Source: an uncultured Lachnospiraceae bacterium
GTDB taxonomy: Bacteria; Bacillota; Clostridia; Lachnospirales; Lachnospiraceae
DNA length: 8,967 nt
Assembly: GCA_910587935.1 (NCBI GenBank)
Contig: CAJUNP010000040.1
Location: 14,651-23,617, forward strand
Direction of reading: 5' to 3'
Below the pieces are notes generated by a model. The model did no database searches. It saw only the letters and a program-made list of their open reading frames with translations, and was not told the DNA's origin. Each line of letters begins with the position of its first letter. The first letter of the stretch is position 1. Made by a program: the position numbers and the translations under genes. Positions 1 to 6,401 of the stretch are shown here, piece after piece.

Positions 1-582
1 AATAGCAACGGCCAACAGCGTTCCTGCGCTGACCGGTGGCAGTTTAACCAAAAGGGAAGCCGCATCGATTCCCATAAACGCGGCCGCTTTCACCGCAATA
101 ATTCCCAAAAGCATCAGGATGCCCACACATCCGATTATGGCAATTCTTCCTTTTTCACCGCCAAACTTAAGCTGAAACGGCAGCATAACCGCCAGAATGA
201 TCAGCATGAAAGGCAGAACAGCCAGTGAAGTCATCAGAGTATCCGCTAACAAACCGTTCCCGTTTAAGAAACCGGCTGTCAGAACCATAAACGTGGATAA
301 AACTAAGGAACCGCCTCCCAGAATCATGCCAAGACAATATTTTTCCATGACGTAGCCGGTCCGGGAAATCGGCAGGCTGAACAAAAAGGCGTTCCCGTTG
401 TCAAATTCGTCATAGCTGACCGTGCTTATGGTAAACAGTGAAACAGCAAACGTTAAAAATCCGGTAATAAAGGATGTATCATAGGAAAACAAACACATTC
501 CAACGGCAACGGCAATAAGCACCATGAAAAAACTCTTTTGCGCTTTCAATAACTGAAAATCTTTTATAAGCAGACCCTTCAT
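1..582 (-). CDS. ABC-2 type transporter permease, small ytr-like family (partial, C-terminus off window)
   Basis: Membrane component of an ABC transporter, expected to pair with the ATPase encoded just upstream. The 194 codons present begin MKGLLIKDFQLLKAQK and are followed by hydrophobic segments at about residues 18-33, 39-52, 83-103, 116-136 and 146-166. The motif around residues 56-80 (YDEFDNG, then FLFSLPISR, then YVMEKY) is typical of the small ABC-2 permeases (ABC2_membrane_5-like) found next to YtrA-type regulators. Family members are about 200-220 residues, so only a short C-terminal piece, perhaps the last membrane helix, is missing. The start is clear: ATG overlaps the ATPase stop codon by one base (TAATG) and an AGGGGGG ribosome binding site lies about 8 bases upstream. 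That arrangement implies translational coupling. The substrate cannot be told from sequence. Identification as an ABC-2 permease is secure; its physiological role is inferred only from the operon. Confidence 0.88.
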   Translation of the reverse strand, partial: MKGLLIKDFQLLKAQKSFFMVLIAVAVGMCLFSYDTSFITGFLTFAVSLFTISTVSYDEFDNGNAFLFSLPISRTGYVMEKYCLGMILGGGSLVLSTFMVLTAGFLNGNGLLADTLMTSLAVLPFMLIILAVMLPFQLKFGGEKGRIAIIGCVGILMLLGIIAVKAAAFMGIDAASLLVKLPPVSAGTLLAVAI

Positions 583-1430
583 TATTTTACCCCCCTTATA
601 AGCATGGTAATCACTTCATCAATACTGCCCTTTTCAATTGCAATCTGCGGATAATTCTCAACATAATACTGTTTCTGGTTTGTCAGACACCGATAACCGT
701 AGCTTTCTTTTTTAGACCGCAGAATGAATTCCCGGTCCAGCTTGGCAAATTGTTTCTCCGAAACTTTCAGCAACGCATAATCGCTTAACAAAACATCGGT
801 ATCTTCATGTAAAATAATTTTCCCGTCGTGAATCATATAAAGATCGTCGCACAGGTTTTCCAAATCGCTGGAAATATGGGAACTGATTAATATCGCGCGT
901 TGCGCTTCCTTTTCCATAAATTCCCTTAACATTTCCAAAAGCTCATCCCTTGCGATCACATCCAGTCCGGCGGTAGGCTCATCCAGAATCAATAATCCGG
1001 CGTTATGGGAAATCGCAGTCAGAACCTTCAGTTTCGCTTTCATGCCTGTTGAAAACTCTTTGATTTTCTTATCCATCGGCAGTTTAAATCTTTGTAACTG
1101 CTCCCGAAACCAGTCCTGTTCAAAACCACTGTAAAGATTCTTTAAAACAGGAATAATATCTTTCACTGTCAGGTATCCGCTGAATCCGGAATCAGACAGA
1201 ACAACCCCCAGGGCTTCCCTGTCTTTTGCAGAAAATTCCCGGATATCTTTTCCCAAAATCCGCACCGTTCCTCCGTCCATGGCGATTAAACCAAGGACTG
1301 CCTTAAAGGTAGTACTCTTCCCTGCTCCGTTCTGGCCGATGAGTCCGGTAATACAGCCCGGCCGTACTTCCATGGAGCAATCCAGCAAAAATTGATCATA
1401 TGTTTTTTGTAGATGTTCTATTTTCAGCAT
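582..1430 (-). CDS. ABC transporter ATP-binding protein, BcrA/YtrB-like
   Basis: Cytoplasmic ATPase subunit (282 aa) that should power the permease encoded next to it. Visible motifs are Walker A GQNGAGKST (residues 32-40), an ABC signature in the variant form FSTGMKAK (126-133), Walker B LLILDEP (146-152) with catalytic Glu151, and the switch histidine in ISSH (185). The glutamine of the Q-loop is not evident; the region reads GVVLSDSGF (75-83). The FSTGM-type signature and the ~80-residue C-terminal extension after the ATPase core are common in ATPases partnered with ABC-2 permeases. The start lies two bases after the GntR stop codon and has an AAGGAGAG ribosome binding site inside the end of that gene. 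It is the middle gene of a regulator-ATPase-permease operon and is presumably repressed by that regulator. In relatives such systems respond to cell-wall-active antibiotics; here that is inference. Confidence 0.93.
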   Translation of the reverse strand: MLKIEHLQKTYDQFLLDCSMEVRPGCITGLIGQNGAGKSTTFKAVLGLIAMDGGTVRILGKDIREFSAKDREALGVVLSDSGFSGYLTVKDIIPVLKNLYSGFEQDWFREQLQRFKLPMDKKIKEFSTGMKAKLKVLTAISHNAGLLILDEPTAGLDVIARDELLEMLREFMEKEAQRAILISSHISSDLENLCDDLYMIHDGKIILHEDTDVLLSDYALLKVSEKQFAKLDREFILRSKKESYGYRCLTNQKQYYVENYPQIAIEKGSIDEVITMLIRGVK

Positions 1431-1432
1431 AA

Positions 1433-1819
1433 TTACATCTCTCCTTCCAAAATCAGTTCAAATAAGCTTTTGATATCCGCATCGTCAATCCCGTAGCGTC
1501 TGCCTTTTTGTATGGCCTGTTCCAAATCCGTTTCCAGTTCCTTTTTCTGTTCTTCAAGCAAAAGTTCCGTATTAGCGGCCGCCACATACGTTCCTTTGCC
1601 ATGTACGGTTACCGTAAAACCTTCCGACTCAAGACTGTCGTATGCTTTTTTAACCGTTAACGCACTGATTTTCAGTTCTTTGGATAAAATCCGGACAGAC
1701 GGCAGTATATCATTTTCTTTAAGTTCCCCGTTGCGGATCAGCAGTTTGATCTGATCTGTAATCTGCTCATAAATAGGTACCATCAGGGAATTGTTTATGA
1801 TGATTTTCATCTCTGGCAT
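1433..1819 (-). CDS. GntR-family transcriptional regulator, YtrA subfamily
   Basis: Short DNA-binding repressor of 128 aa. Residues ~14-80 form the winged helix-turn-helix of the GntR family: PIYEQITDQI, then LPSVRILSKEL, then the recognition-helix region ISALTVKKAYDSLES, then the wing HGKGTYV. Only ~48 mainly helical, charged residues follow. There is no ligand-binding FCD, UTRA or aminotransferase domain, which is the hallmark of the YtrA subfamily. These proteins usually bind as dimers at their own promoter and repress a downstream ABC operon. The gene is first in the operon and the repeats at 1832-1877 are likely operators. The start is uncertain: the first ATG (1819) has AGGAGG only 3 bases away, whereas ATG at 1810 (protein beginning MKIIINNS) has it 12 bases away. 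Family members often begin near MKIII, so either may be used. The inducer is unknown. Confidence 0.93.
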   Translation of the reverse strand: MPEMKIIINNSLMVPIYEQITDQIKLLIRNGELKENDILPSVRILSKELKISALTVKKAYDSLESEGFTVTVHGKGTYVAAANTELLLEEQKKELETDLEQAIQKGRRYGIDDADIKSLFELILEGEM

Positions 1820-1836
1820 CGCCCTCCTTTGTTGTT

Positions 1837-1863
1837 AACAGTATATAACAGATTATAACTGTT
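1837..1863. promoter_or_regulatory. Putative GntR/YtrA operator (inverted repeat AACAGT-N15-ACTGTT)
   Basis: A 27-bp element with perfect 6-bp outer arms AACAGT (1837-1842) and ACTGTT (1858-1863). It covers the promoter spacer and the -10, so a bound dimer would block RNA polymerase. A second perfect 8-bp dyad, ATATAACA (1843-1850) with TGTTATAT (1870-1877), overlaps it and flanks the -35. YtrA-type regulators characteristically bind dyads at their own promoter. Which of the two symmetries is used cannot be decided from sequence. Confidence 0.6.
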
Positions 1864-1868
1864 GTCAA
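1840..1868 (-). promoter_or_regulatory. Sigma-A-type promoter of the GntR-ABC operon
   Basis: On the minus strand a perfect -35 TTGACA (1868-1863) is separated by exactly 17 bp from a -10 TATACT (1845-1840). The predicted transcription start lies near 1833, leaving a very short leader before the AGGAGG and ATG at 1819. The spacer and -10 are covered by repeats and dyads, as expected for a repressor-controlled promoter. The call rests on hexamer match and spacing only. Confidence 0.85.
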
Positions 1869-1904
1869 GTGTTATATGGTGTTTATTCAAGTAATAATTG
1901 GACT

Positions 1905-1954
1905 CAAAAATAATGGCATTACTTTATCATCCATACAGATGATAGAGTAATGCC
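1905..1954 (-). terminator. Rho-independent terminator of the kinase operon
   Basis: GGCATTACTTTATCATC (1915-1931) pairs with GATGATAGAGTAATGCC (1938-1954) over 17 positions with one non-Watson-Crick position and a 6-base loop. In the minus-strand direction the stem is followed by ATTATTTTTG, a U-rich tract in RNA. It sits directly after the last coding stretch of the kinase operon and before the promoter of the GntR operon, so it separates the two units. Confidence 0.88.
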
Positions 1955-1959
1955 CTCCG

Positions 1960-2094
1960 TCAACGTTTATTCATTTTAATTATATTTAAAACCGTCCAGT
2001 CGTCGTCCTCTATTTCATAACGTGTTTGGCAATTCGGACAGCTTCTTTGTATTGCGGCGTTAAAACTGCTGCCGCAGTCATAAATATCATCCAT
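1960..2094 (-). pseudogene. Detached C-terminal zinc-ribbon fragment of the upstream membrane protein
   Basis: A 44-codon open frame starting ATG at 2094 encodes MDDIYDCGSSF, then a CPNC knuckle (residues 19-22) and an acidic stretch with EDDDW before the end. It overlaps the stop codon of the 307-aa gene (2087-2089) in a different frame and lies inside the same transcript, upstream of the terminator. Its composition resembles the zinc-ribbon tail found at the C-terminus of related Tim44-like/zinc-ribbon proteins (CGxSFxA...CPxCxxxY...DDW). Only three cysteines (7, 19, 22) are present, so the first CxxC pair is incomplete. One AT unit more, or two fewer, in the (AT)7 run at 2093-2106 would fuse it in frame to the upstream protein. 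It is best read as the separated 3' end of that gene. It could also be translated on its own from the overlapping ATG, but no ribosome binding site is seen. Confidence 0.6.
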
Positions 2095-3010
2095 ATATAT
2101 ATATATCTACCGTTACATAACAGTATTCCTCCTGAACCTGGAAACGTTTAAGCGCAACCGCCCCTGTGTAGGAAGAATCTATAATGTCGGAAAAGACGTT
2201 CCCAAACGGTTCTCCCACATAATAAGGAACCTCCTGCGGTTTTTCGGAATAAACCAGCATTTTGAGGATAGAAACCACCTTATCCGAAAAATATTCGTAA
2301 GAGAATTCAGGACTGTACCGTTTCATCTGAGAGACAAATTTTTTTCCCGATCCCGCTACGTTTATCAGCATTGGGAGCAATTTTCCAGCGTCGGCAAACA
2401 AATGGCGCATCACCTTTATAACATACCATAAATACCCCGATAAAGCGCCAAACACTATGCCTCCAACAGTACCGCTAATAAGCGAATAAAAGAAACGCCC
2501 GCTTTCTTCGGAGAAGAAATAAAAATATAGAATAAAAAACAAGGCAGACACGATCATAAACGGCCGAATGATTTTTTTAATATCATGCGTTACCTCCTGC
2601 TCGGTTCCCCCGGTATCCTCTATAAAATAATAATTGGTCACTTTCGGAAAAAGCTCGTTCATTTCAAAACAGGCGCCGCAATAAGGACAGCCGTCCTGAA
2701 GTGTCGCAATCCGGCTGACCGCGCCGCAGCCCGGACAGGTATAAAGCTCATTTGCCACATTATTTCCGTCTATTACATTGGTGATAACCTGATACAATAA
2801 CATATTTTTACTGCTGGCATAGACTTTTTTCATATGTATATTTTTTCCCTTATGACGCATCTTCTGAAGCTCTAATCCATAGTTCACATCCTGGCTGCCA
2901 TACGGAGGCATCTTATATGTAGTTGTAAAATCCTGTAAATCCAAGGCAAAAGTTTCAAAAATACTGTGATGACCTCTGTCCCAAACGACTCCTTTTGATT
3001 GTTCCTGCAT
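2087..3010 (-). CDS. Membrane-anchored zinc-ribbon protein, possibly Tim44-like; C-terminus frameshifted
   Basis: A 307-aa protein of unknown function. Residues 1-90 have no motif I recognise. A four-cysteine zinc ribbon follows: CPGCG (92-96) and CPYCG (108-112), with an extra Cys at 114. Two hydrophobic segments at about 148-166 and 175-198 look like a membrane hairpin. The region from ~205 (FADAGKLLPML...FSYEYFSDKVVSILKMLVYS...) resembles the Tim44-like domains seen in Firmicutes zinc-ribbon proteins; this is a family impression, not proven. The protein ends abruptly at DIYIYG, within the (AT)7 run, and a zinc-ribbon-like sequence continues in another frame (1960-2094), so the natural C-terminus is probably lost or variable. 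It starts 21 bases after the receiver-protein stop, with AAAGGAG 11 bases before the ATG. Position as third gene of the kinase operon suggests a role in, or control by, that signalling pathway. Confidence 0.72.
   Translation of the reverse strand: MQEQSKGVVWDRGHHSIFETFALDLQDFTTTYKMPPYGSQDVNYGLELQKMRHKGKNIHMKKVYASSKNMLLYQVITNVIDGNNVANELYTCPGCGAVSRIATLQDGCPYCGACFEMNELFPKVTNYYFIEDTGGTEQEVTHDIKKIIRPFMIVSALFFILYFYFFSEESGRFFYSLISGTVGGIVFGALSGYLWYVIKVMRHLFADAGKLLPMLINVAGSGKKFVSQMKRYSPEFSYEYFSDKVVSILKMLVYSEKPQEVPYYVGEPFGNVFSDIIDSSYTGAVALKRFQVQEEYCYVTVDIYIYG
2093..2106. repeat. (AT)7 dinucleotide repeat inside a coding region
   Basis: Fourteen bases of uninterrupted alternating AT encode DIYIY near the end of the 307-aa gene. 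A 2-bp change in length alters which downstream frame is read: (AT)7 stops after two more codons, while (AT)8 or (AT)5 continues through the 44-codon zinc-ribbon stretch. Short dinucleotide runs are prone to polymerase slippage. Confidence 0.9.
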
Positions 3011-3031
3011 TTTGGGCTGCGCTCCTTTATT

Positions 3032-3421
3032 CTAACTCGCGAAAACCCGTTGAATTCTCTTAAGCAGATCATCCGAATCAAAAGGTTTTAATATGTAACC
3101 GCATACTCCCAGCTTGGCGCTTTCTACTACAAATGTCTTATCCTCCATGCCGGTCAGCATAATCACCGGTATGTCCGCACGGTCTTTCATGGCACGTATT
3201 TCACGCAATGTCTCAATGCCGTCTTTTGGAGACATTTGTATGTCCAAAAGGATGAGATCCGGCTTTTCCTGTTCCAGATATTTCAAAGCCCGGCCACCTG
3301 AATTGGCAGTTATTACTTCATAATCATTCTGCAGGGTTTGCGAAATATGCGATAATATAATTGCAGCATCGTCTACTGCCAAAATACGTTTTCTGGAATT
3401 TTCGCTTTGTGTCTGGCTCAT
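3032..3421 (-). CDS. Stand-alone response regulator receiver protein (CheY-like)
   Basis: A 129-aa single-domain receiver with no output domain. The acidic pocket is Asp17-Asp18 (AVDDA), the phospho-acceptor is Asp60 (LILLD), the switch threonine is Thr90 (MLT) and the conserved lysine is Lys112 (LKPFD), so it should be phosphorylatable. The loop after Asp60 reads IQMSPKDGIE rather than the usual MPxMDGxE, moving the proline by one position. The start is secure: ATG overlaps the kinase stop codon in an ATGA arrangement with purine-rich GGAGGAAGGAG just upstream, so the two proteins are translationally coupled. Lacking a DNA-binding domain, it probably acts as a phosphate shuttle or by protein-protein contact. 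The obvious donor is the Hpt domain of the kinase encoded immediately upstream. Confidence 0.93.
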   Translation of the reverse strand: MSQTQSENSRKRILAVDDAAIILSHISQTLQNDYEVITANSGGRALKYLEQEKPDLILLDIQMSPKDGIETLREIRAMKDRADIPVIMLTGMEDKTFVVESAKLGVCGYILKPFDSDDLLKRIQRVFAS

Positions 3422-6267
3422 TTATCTCCTTCCTCCTTTTCAAGTATGTTCAGAAATTCGCCTAACAGCTCTTCCGCATAGTCATCTTCGTACAGCCGCA
3501 GCTGGTCGCGTATCTGCAAAAGCCGTTTCTCTGCGTCCGTCGGCAGTTCATGAAGAAGCATTGTTTCCACTCTCCCCGCACACGCCTGAGAACGAAAATG
3601 CTTCAGTTCATCCAAAGCTGCCGATACCTGTTCCCTAAGCTCCTGTATTGACAAGCCCGGAAGCTTTTCTTCCCTTTCATTTTGTCCGCGCCTTTCCAGA
3701 AACTGCTCTATATTCGTCAAAAGGGTCTCATATTCCGCCAGCAGCGCCGGAAATTGACCGGAAATGAATTCTCCGTCCCCCTGTGCGGCGGCATTCTCAT
3801 GTGCGCGGGCCATATCGGAAACCTCCATGGCGCCGATATTCGCAGAAGCGCTTTTAAGTCCATGTACCTCTATCTGGTAGCGTAAAATGTCTGATTCCAC
3901 AAGCTCGTTCAAAAGCTTTGTTTTGCGTTTACCGTCCAGACAATATAGAGCCAGCAAATCGGCAAAGCCTTCTTCGTCGCCGGAATAATATTGCATTGCG
4001 GCGTTCATATCTATCCCGTCGATCCGGAATACCTCCGGATCAAACGGCCTGGATTCCTCTTCCCGGTCAGCATTTTGCCGCTCCTTTTCCGGCACCCACC
4101 GCAGCAAAAGCTGGTTCAGCTCTTTTCTGTCAAGCGGTTTTGCAATAAAGTCCTGAAAACCATGCTCCAGGAAATATTTCCTCATGCCCTGCATGGCATT
4201 GGCAGTCAATGCGACTATTACAGGAAAAGAACCGTTTTCACCACAGTCCTCACGGATAATCTGCGCCGCCTCAACGCCGTCCATACCGGGCATCATATGA
4301 TCCATAAAGATTATATCATACCGTTCGGAACGTACCAGTTCGATCGCCTCCGGCCCGCTTCCTGCCTCAGTCAGATCAAAGGCATAATTTTTTAAAAAAC
4401 CTCTGGCTACCTTGCGGTTAATTACGTTATCGTCTACAATAAGCACTTTCACGCCGGGTGCGGTAAAAAGATCCTCAATTTTCTGTTCCTCCCGTGAAAT
4501 CTCCGGCATTTCCGAAACCGGACGCCGGTCTACGATTTTCTGCGGAATCGTTATTGTAACAATTGTTCCTTCACCGTAGGTACTCTCTATCCCGATCGTG
4601 CCCTCCATCAGCTCTACCAGATGCTTTACAATGGCAAGGCCAAGTCCGGTGCCTTCCGCATTCCGGTTCCGCTTGGAATCTACCTGCCGGAAATCCTCAA
4701 AGATCTTGCCAAGGTCTTCCTCCCGAATACCGCAGCCGGTATCCTCCACCTGAAAAATAAGAAGTTCCTTATCTGTCTGCTCTGACGGTTTTCCTGTAAT
4801 ATGTGCCCGTACATATCCTTCTTTTGTAAATTTAATGGCATTGCTTAAAATATTGATTAAAATTTGTTTAATCCTGCCGTCATCTCCGTTGTAACAGCAG
4901 GGGATCGTCGGGTCACACTCATACTTTAAGATCAGTCCCCGCTGGGAAGCCGCCATGTCCATCATTCCCATGATCTCGTCCGCCATAACTTTTATGTAGT
5001 AATCCACATACACCAGTTCCATTTTGCCTGCCTCTACCTTAGACAGATCCAAAATATCATTGATGATCGCCAGCAGACTTTTGGCAGCAGACTGTACATC
5101 CCTGGCATGGGCACGGATTTCAGTGTCTCCACATTCTTCTATGATAATATCATTCAGCCCGATAATGGCGTTCATAGGCGTCCGTATTTCATGGGACATA
5201 TTGGCAAGAAACTCGCTTTTCGCAATGCTGGCCTTCTCCGCCTGATGCCGTATGCGCTTAATTTCGTTGATATATGCATTTATATCAGTCGTATCCAGAA
5301 TTAAAATAACACAGCCCTGTATCCTGCCGTTTTCATCTACAATATGCTTACTGTGGCTTTCAAAGCGCCGTTCGTTGATCGAAAAACTCTGAGGAACATC
5401 CTCATTGAGCATTTCCTCGCGAAAGTCCTCCAACACCCGAATATTCTCTCCCAGCTTATGGGCAGGCAGACGGGTGAAAATATTCGCCGCCGCTCTGTTA
5501 TAGCTTACCAGGCGGTCATGATCATCCAGTGCGATTACACCGTCCCCAAGGCTTTCCAGAACCTTTTCCGCTGCAAGATGACGGAAATCGTAATTGCGGC
5601 GGCTCCAGACTACAATAACTACCATGGCCATGGAAATACTCAGGGTCAACGGCGTTAAATCAAATATCTTCACAATTTTGAAAACATAGGCCATCAGTAT
5701 TATGGCCGGCAGGGTGGAAATCCAAAGAATCGTCCAATACTGACGGCTGACCTGCTGGTCCGAACGCTCACGGATAGCCTTTAACAATGTACATATACAT
5801 AAGGCATAAGGAATGATAATACGGCTGAACAGAAAGACCACATACAACGGGCCATAAGTGATACTGACATGATAAAATCCATTCGCATCCGCCAGCCATT
5901 CAACTCCCCGGTAAAAAAGGCCGTTCCAGTTAAAAAATACAGAGGGCAGGGCAAAAAAGCTGATTGCCCCAAGTACCTTTAAAAGCCTCTTCGGCGGAAC
6001 AGCATAACAATAAATATAAATAAACCAGCAATAACACAACGGCACAAAAGCAGAACCCACATTTTCCACAGTCACCGCCGTCATGGCAGCATCCAGCGAA
6101 GACGCCGTCAGCTCCAGTAAATACCCAATATTCTGTACAAGAGAGCCGCACATAATAAGGATCAGCAGTTTTTGTTCTCTGGCTCCGTCTCCGTTTAGCA
6201 GGAGAAGCAAAGCTATAACACTCAGCCCAATGCCAAAACACTCCATTGCAATGACCAGATTTACCAT
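3418..6267 (-). CDS. Hybrid sensor histidine kinase: 7TM-PAS-HisKA-HATPase-REC-Hpt
   Basis: Large membrane phosphorelay kinase (949 aa from the chosen start). The N-terminus (3-222) has seven predicted membrane helices, like the 7TM region seen at the N-terminus of many Firmicutes kinases. A PAS domain (~233-331), HisKA with MSHEIRTP and phospho-His359, and an ATPase domain follow; the latter has ILINILSNAIKF (N box), VEDTGCGI and EGTGLGLAI. A receiver domain (~606-721) has Asp612-Asp613, phospho-Asp656, Thr688 and Lys710. An Hpt domain (~754-859) has His802 in VHGLKSASAN. A helical tail of ~90 residues ends the protein. All catalytic residues are present, so a full His-Asp-His relay is possible, ending on the coupled receiver encoded next. 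I chose ATG 6267: GGAAAGG lies 4 bases upstream and the protein then starts with a membrane helix. ATG at 6309 would add 14 mostly basic residues and has no ribosome site. The stimulus is unknown. Confidence 0.92.
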   Translation of the reverse strand: MVNLVIAMECFGIGLSVIALLLLLNGDGAREQKLLILIMCGSLVQNIGYLLELTASSLDAAMTAVTVENVGSAFVPLCYCWFIYIYCYAVPPKRLLKVLGAISFFALPSVFFNWNGLFYRGVEWLADANGFYHVSITYGPLYVVFLFSRIIIPYALCICTLLKAIRERSDQQVSRQYWTILWISTLPAIILMAYVFKIVKIFDLTPLTLSISMAMVVIVVWSRRNYDFRHLAAEKVLESLGDGVIALDDHDRLVSYNRAAANIFTRLPAHKLGENIRVLEDFREEMLNEDVPQSFSINERRFESHSKHIVDENGRIQGCVILILDTTDINAYINEIKRIRHQAEKASIAKSEFLANMSHEIRTPMNAIIGLNDIIIEECGDTEIRAHARDVQSAAKSLLAIINDILDLSKVEAGKMELVYVDYYIKVMADEIMGMMDMAASQRGLILKYECDPTIPCCYNGDDGRIKQILINILSNAIKFTKEGYVRAHITGKPSEQTDKELLIFQVEDTGCGIREEDLGKIFEDFRQVDSKRNRNAEGTGLGLAIVKHLVELMEGTIGIESTYGEGTIVTITIPQKIVDRRPVSEMPEISREEQKIEDLFTAPGVKVLIVDDNVINRKVARGFLKNYAFDLTEAGSGPEAIELVRSERYDIIFMDHMMPGMDGVEAAQIIREDCGENGSFPVIVALTANAMQGMRKYFLEHGFQDFIAKPLDRKELNQLLLRWVPEKERQNADREEESRPFDPEVFRIDGIDMNAAMQYYSGDEEGFADLLALYCLDGKRKTKLLNELVESDILRYQIEVHGLKSASANIGAMEVSDMARAHENAAAQGDGEFISGQFPALLAEYETLLTNIEQFLERRGQNEREEKLPGLSIQELREQVSAALDELKHFRSQACAGRVETMLLHELPTDAEKRLLQIRDQLRLYEDDYAEELLGEFLNILEKEEGDK

Positions 6268-6287
6268 AGTACCTTTCCGTCCGCTTA

Positions 6288-6300
6288 CGGCTCTTAGCCG
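6288..6300 (-). other. Small hairpin in the kinase leader
   Basis: CGGCT-AAG-AGCCG (minus strand) is a perfect 5-bp stem with a 3-base loop. It ends 9 bases before the GGAAAGG ribosome site if translation starts at 6267. It is too short and lacks a U-tract, so it is not a terminator. It might modestly affect initiation or simply be chance. Confidence 0.3.
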
Positions 6301-6337
6301 CACGGGCATATGGCGAATACCACAAAAATATTTTTCT

Positions 6338-6359
6338 AAAAGTACAATAGTACACTTTT
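6338..6359. promoter_or_regulatory. Dyad over the kinase-operon -10, candidate operator
   Basis: AAAAGTAC (6338-6345) and GTACACTTTT (6350-6359) form an inverted repeat around a 4-base centre. The arms are AAAAGTAC and GTAC-TTTT, with a 2-base insertion (AC) in one arm. It straddles the -10 element, a usual place for a repressor site. No regulator gene for it is identifiable here; autoregulation by a receiver without a DNA-binding domain is not possible directly. Confidence 0.4.
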
Positions 6360-6372
6360 ACTACTGTGTCAA
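6344..6372 (-). promoter_or_regulatory. Sigma-A-type promoter of the kinase operon
   Basis: Minus-strand -35 TTGACA (6372-6367), a 17-bp spacer, then -10 TATTGT (6349-6344). The predicted start near 6337 gives a ~70-base leader to the ATG at 6267. The promoter begins only ~40 bases beyond the point where the broken exporter gene loses family resemblance, and no terminator separates them, so exporter transcripts could read into the kinase operon. Confidence 0.8.
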
Positions 6373-6401
6373 GAAAATTACGCCTCCTGCTCAGCATACT
6401 T

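Noticed and set aside
1852..1857. TATAAT (minus strand) as the -10 of the GntR promoter
   Set aside because: It lies only 5 bases from TTGACA and has no acceptable -35 at 16-18 bp; TATACT at 1845-1840 has perfect 17-bp spacing.
3991..4395. Plus-strand open frames opposite the kinase gene (also around 5344-5658, 5024-5245 and 3682-3885)
   Set aside because: They lie wholly antisense to a well-supported kinase, show no recognisable domains, and their composition is that of complementary-strand reading of a real gene.
6288..6300. Hairpin before the kinase gene as a terminator of the exporter operon
   Set aside because: The 5-bp stem has no following T-tract and lies downstream of the kinase promoter.
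6268..6309. Kinase start at ATG 6309
   Set aside because: No ribosome binding site precedes it and the added 14 residues are basic. ATG 6267 has GGAAAGG upstream and puts the first membrane helix at the N-terminus.
5930..6397. Minus-strand 155-codon open frame overlapping the kinase 5' end and promoter
   Set aside because: It reads through the promoter and the 7TM coding region in a shifted frame, and the translation (rich in Cys, Arg and Trp) looks like a frame shadow.
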